A stretch of 15,435 bases of DNA from JBHIER01 sp046760705 [NCBI: bacterium] (GTDB lineage Bacteria; JBHIER01; G020348925): the NCBI GenBank assembly GCA_046760705.1, contig JBHIER010000020.1, forward strand, positions 1 through 15,435, read 5' to 3'. The notes below the pieces were generated by a model. The model was given only the letters and a program-made list of their open reading frames with translations, was not told where the DNA came from and ran no database searches. The translations under genes and the position numbers were made by a program. Each line of letters opens with the position of its first letter. Within the stretch, counting starts at the first letter, position 1. Of this stretch, positions 13,686 to 15,435 are shown piece by piece.

Positions 13686-13967
13686 CTATCCCTTAACAAG
13701 CTCCTCGTCCAGATCTTTTATCTCTTGGTCAAGGTCTGCCGACTCATAGTTTATTACGGGTATTCCCTCTTGTGCCATAAGATCCAGAAAGTCGTGGTAG
13801 TTCATCTCTAAGAGCTCAGCTCCTCGGGAGGAAGTTATCACCTGAGTACGGACTAAATTCAAAACAGCAGCTTTTTTTATCTCCCAGGCAGCTATTTTCT
13901 CATTCTTCCACAGGTTTTCCACTAAAGCCTTCGGGAATTCCAGGTAAAGTTTTAGTGTCTTTTTCAA
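13686..13967 (-). CDS. UPF0175-family antitoxin
   Basis: 93 residues, the antitoxin-like partner found next to DUF3368 PIN toxins. The N terminus KKTLKLYLEFPKALVENLW is the beta-strand typical of UPF0175. The C-terminal half ITSSRGAELLEMNYHDFLDL (a helix-turn-helix-like part) and GIPVINYESADLDQEIKDLD is the family signature. I prefer the TTG at 13965-13967, because AAGG lies 8 bases upstream. A GTG three codons earlier (13974-13976) would overlap that ribosome binding site. The gene ends 8 bases before the toxin and has its own promoter at 14013-14040. It looks intact, as expected if the antitoxin outlives its toxin. Confidence 0.85.
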   Translation of the reverse strand: MKKTLKLYLEFPKALVENLWKNEKIAAWEIKKAAVLNLVRTQVITSSRGAELLEMNYHDFLDLMAQEGIPVINYESADLDQEIKDLDEELVKG

Positions 13968-14012
13968 CGTAATCACCTTCAGTTTAGTTAGTTTTTATAA
14001 CCTTTCGAGTCT

Positions 14013-14040
14013 AATATACCAAAAAGAGAAGGATTGTCAA
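14013..14040 (-). promoter_or_regulatory. Strong sigma-70-type promoter for the antitoxin-toxin pair
   Basis: Minus strand: perfect -35 TTGACA (14035-14040), 16-base spacer, TATATT (14013-14018, 5 of 6 matches). The predicted start is about 40 bases upstream of the antitoxin start codon. Confidence 0.75.
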
Positions 14041-14066
14041 GCTTTTTGAGAATCAGCAATGACTCT

Positions 14067-14101
14067 GGACGTCTTGGAATTCTATAGATTCCGAGGCGTC
14101 C
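14067..14101. repeat. Imperfect 14-bp inverted repeat
   Basis: GGACGTCTTGGAAT and ATTCCGAGGCGTCC pair over 14 positions with two G-T wobbles, around a 7-base loop. It lies between the AF2212-like relic and the antitoxin promoter. It could be a terminator stem of the upstream relic or part of a palindromic repeat. Confidence 0.5.
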
Positions 14102-14146
14102 ATCAGAGGGTTTGAGGGAAAAGATCGCCTTTCCCAGGGGATAACA

Positions 14147-14164
14147 GTCCCGACCCATCGGGAC
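14147..14164. repeat. GTCCCGA/TCGGGAC palindrome
   Basis: A perfect 7-bp inverted repeat around CCCA. It shares the GTCCCG/CGGGAC arms with the palindrome inside the secreted gene at 8175-8196, which suggests one dispersed family. Confidence 0.45.
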
Positions 14165-14213
14165 GCCATATCTCGATGGCTGCCGGGATTGCAAGTGAGT
14201 GAACGACGTGAAC

Positions 14214-14443
14214 TCACGTGTCATACATTTTCTCTGATCTTTGACGGCATCACCGCCTAAGGAAACAGAATCTATTAGCTCGTCAAATTCCTCTATTGGG
14301 TTAAAAACGACCGTAAGTTTCGATTCAGTTTCCTCTAGAAAGAAAATATGGACCTCCGTTTTCTTTCTCAATTTTTATCTTTTCGCGAGATCTTATGGTC
14401 CCATTTTCAAAGACTCCCCGTACAGCCTTCCTTTTGCAGCCAT
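14214..14443 (-). pseudogene. AF2212/DUF104-type antitoxin relic with three frameshifts
   Basis: Pieced together from three frames on the minus strand: an ATG at 14441-14443 (MAAK), then KRKAVRGVFENGTIRSREKI, then KTEVHIFFLEETESKLTVVF with NPIEEFDELIDSVSLGGDAVKD, and finally SEKMYDT before TGA 14214-14216. The first block is the typical DUF104 opening (xAVFENGxxxPLExxxxxxGxxVxxxI), and GGDAVKDSExxYD is a common antitoxin ending. The breaks would be a lost base in the A run near 14432, an extra base near 14362, and a lost T near 14237. The net length of 230 bases fits. The single open frame at 13988-14371 covers only the middle block and is not a real gene. No toxin partner follows directly. 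Confidence 0.6.
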
Positions 14444-14601
14444 CTTCTTTAATGTCTTTCTACGTTTTGACAACTTAAAATAAACTACAACCACGAGGTT
14501 TTGTCAATGATTTTTTGGGGGGACTAAAAAAGAGGAAATAAGGGGGAAACGACTCTTCGCCTGGACGCAGCCGGGAGGGCCCGGTCGTGGGCAGGACGTT
14601 T
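14444..14601. other. Short noncoding stretch between two gene relics
   Basis: Nothing identifiable. It includes a G6 run near 14516-14522, and the minus-strand sequence after the barrel fragment has no convincing terminator. Confidence 0.5.
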
Positions 14602-14780
14602 CTAAAAGGAGTACTGCGCTTGGACGAAGAGGGCGTCGGCCATCTCACCCAGCTCACTTTTGGGGGTGCACCGAAAAAGTAGGCCCCAAGGTTGAGCTCA
14701 AGATCTGCCAGCAAATAGGACTTATTGAGGACGGCGGACTGGCTGCCCAGGCAGGCTCGCAGGAGCCGTTCGCCCCCTTT
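14602..14780 (-). pseudogene. C-terminal fragment of an outer-membrane beta-barrel protein, frameshifted
   Basis: Directly after the DUF2723-like stop the minus strand reads SQSAVLNKSYLLADLELNLG with AYFFGAPP. After a one-base shift at the CCCCCAAAA run (about 14656-14664) it reads KSELGEMADALFVQAQYSF and stops at TAG 14602-14604. Alternating hydrophobic strands and a terminal aromatic Phe are typical of the last strands of a bacterial outer-membrane barrel. The 5' part is absent. The family cannot be named. The hairpin CCCCC/GGGGG at 14773-14788 spans the preceding stop codon. Confidence 0.45.
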
Positions 14781-15435
14781 TCAGGGGGTCTGAGGCTCAC
14801 CCTCCGGTTCCAGAAGGGTCTCGCACCTCTTTAACTCTCTTCGGGCCTGTTGGTTGTCCGGATCGATCCACAGGGCCTCGCGATAGGCCTCGAGGGCCTC
14901 GGCATAACGGCCATGTTGGAAGAGGTACACCGCCCGACTGGCCCACATCCGACTGTAAAAGGTGATCACGGTCTGGTGAAAATAGTCGTCGTAGGAACGG
15001 TCGTGAAGCCCTCGATAATGAAACTCCGGCCTCGGAAAAGAGTGGAATCGGTCGTCCTGGTACAACCGATAGGCCAACCCCTCAGGCACCTTGACGTACC
15101 CCGCGCCGATCGATGGCTCCACCTCCGGCGTGAGGTAAACAGGCCGTGAACCGATATTTTTGGCAATGAAACTGTCGATCATGGCAATATACCTCTTCTG
15201 GATGGTGACCGGATTGTACCGCTTCCCCTTCTCGAATTTCTCCAACTCGCTCAAGAATTCGGAGACCTCCCTCTGCGACGCCCGGATGAGCCAGGGATAC
15301 TGCCGTTGCAACTGGGGGTAATACCAGGATCGCCGGAGCAACTCCTGCTCAATCAACACCACATCCGGGCGCAGCCCTTCGACATACTGAAAATAGTAGA
15401 AGGGGGAACAGAAGAAGTCCCACTGACGGCTGATG
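14781..15435 (-). CDS. C-terminal part of a DUF2723-like membrane protein with TPR tail (start beyond window)
   Basis: About 217 codons are visible and the frame stays open to the right edge. The first part reads QWDFFCSPFYYFQYVEGLRP then DVVLIEQELLRRSWYYPQL, like the extracytoplasmic region of DUF2723 proteins (related to the GT39/PMT glycosyltransferase superfamily), which have 'xNDTFPxWYxQxVEGxRPDV'. It continues with SRPVYLTPEVEPSIGAGYVK and VPEGLAYRLY, also typical of that C-terminal region. A TPR unit follows near the end (RAVYLFQHGRYAEALEAYRE and ALWIDPDNQQARRELKRCE), then a short acidic tail. The multi-pass membrane part would lie outside the window. Internal GTG/ATG codons are not the true start. 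Likely role in envelope glycan or lipid modification; substrate unknown. Confidence 0.75.
   Translation of the reverse strand, partial: ISRQWDFFCSPFYYFQYVEGLRPDVVLIEQELLRRSWYYPQLQRQYPWLIRASQREVSEFLSELEKFEKGKRYNPVTIQKRYIAMIDSFIAKNIGSRPVYLTPEVEPSIGAGYVKVPEGLAYRLYQDDRFHSFPRPEFHYRGLHDRSYDDYFHQTVITFYSRMWASRAVYLFQHGRYAEALEAYREALWIDPDNQQARRELKRCETLLEPEGEPQTP

Noticed and set aside
13988-14371. 127-codon open frame between the barrel/antitoxin relics and the UPF0175 gene
   Set aside because: It starts at a TTG with no ribosome binding site. Only its first third resembles a protein (middle of the AF2212-like relic); the rest runs through palindromes with no protein character.
14475-14714. 79-codon open frame as an independent gene
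   Set aside because: Only its first ~28 residues look like protein; the remainder follows a shift out of the barrel frame, so it was treated as part of a frameshifted fragment.

Overview
The window reads as a contig of an uncultured, Gram-negative, probably anaerobic bacterium from one of the candidate phyla around the FCB/Zixibacteria/Latescibacteria/KSB1 radiation. The grounds are secreted proteins ending in the 'QNYPNPFNP...YNxLGxxVRTLV' FlgD-like/type-A sorting domain, dockerin and cohesin modules, sigma-54 regulation, and the order ispE-spoVG-tRNA-Gln-prs-rplY, which I associate with deltaproteobacteria-like and related lineages. The phylum is inference; no rRNA is present. Every gene I can support is on the minus strand, so transcription runs from right to left.

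Layout. (1) 1-2937: a compact, GC-rich housekeeping operon, ispE -> spoVG -> tRNA-Gln(UUG) -> prs -> rplY (L25/CTC, cut by the left edge). (2) 2938-3467: noncoding, with a candidate ispE promoter, a 10-bp-periodic purine repeat and a palindrome-rich stretch. (3) 3468-7465: a more AT-rich two-component pair, a membrane histidine kinase whose extracytoplasmic sensor is an FG-GAP/VCBS-type propeller, overlapping an NtrC/AtoC-type sigma-54 activator. (4) 7466-7939: noncoding, holding a sigma-70-like promoter for the kinase and a strong hairpin behind the upstream secreted gene. (5) 7940-12449: two large secreted multidomain proteins, each with the core cohesin-dockerin pair-cohesin-FlgD-like tail; the first adds a PD40/TolB-like propeller and a concanavalin-like domain. 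(6) 12450-13193: noncoding, with a near-canonical -24/-12 promoter, an enhancer-like palindrome about 130 bp upstream of its predicted start, and several repeats. (7) 13194-14443: a toxin-antitoxin remnant, UPF0175 antitoxin + frameshifted DUF3368 PIN toxin, behind a multiply frameshifted AF2212/DUF104-type antitoxin relic. (8) 14602-15435: a fragment of an outer-membrane beta-barrel C terminus behind the C-terminal part of a DUF2723-like membrane protein with a TPR tail, which runs off the right edge.

How it may work together (inference): the kinase and sigma-54 activator lie just downstream of the secreted pair, and the secreted operon has a -24/-12 promoter with an upstream palindrome. A closed circuit is therefore plausible, in which the propeller kinase senses something outside the membrane, the NtrC-type regulator is phosphorylated, and cohesin/dockerin surface proteins are made that could bind each other. 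A second theme is short repeats and palindromes running into coding sequence: in-frame inside the FlgD-like domain of the second secreted protein, and at the 3' ends of both the kinase and regulator genes. The right arm has several frameshifted gene relics, so either real decay or assembly errors are concentrated there.
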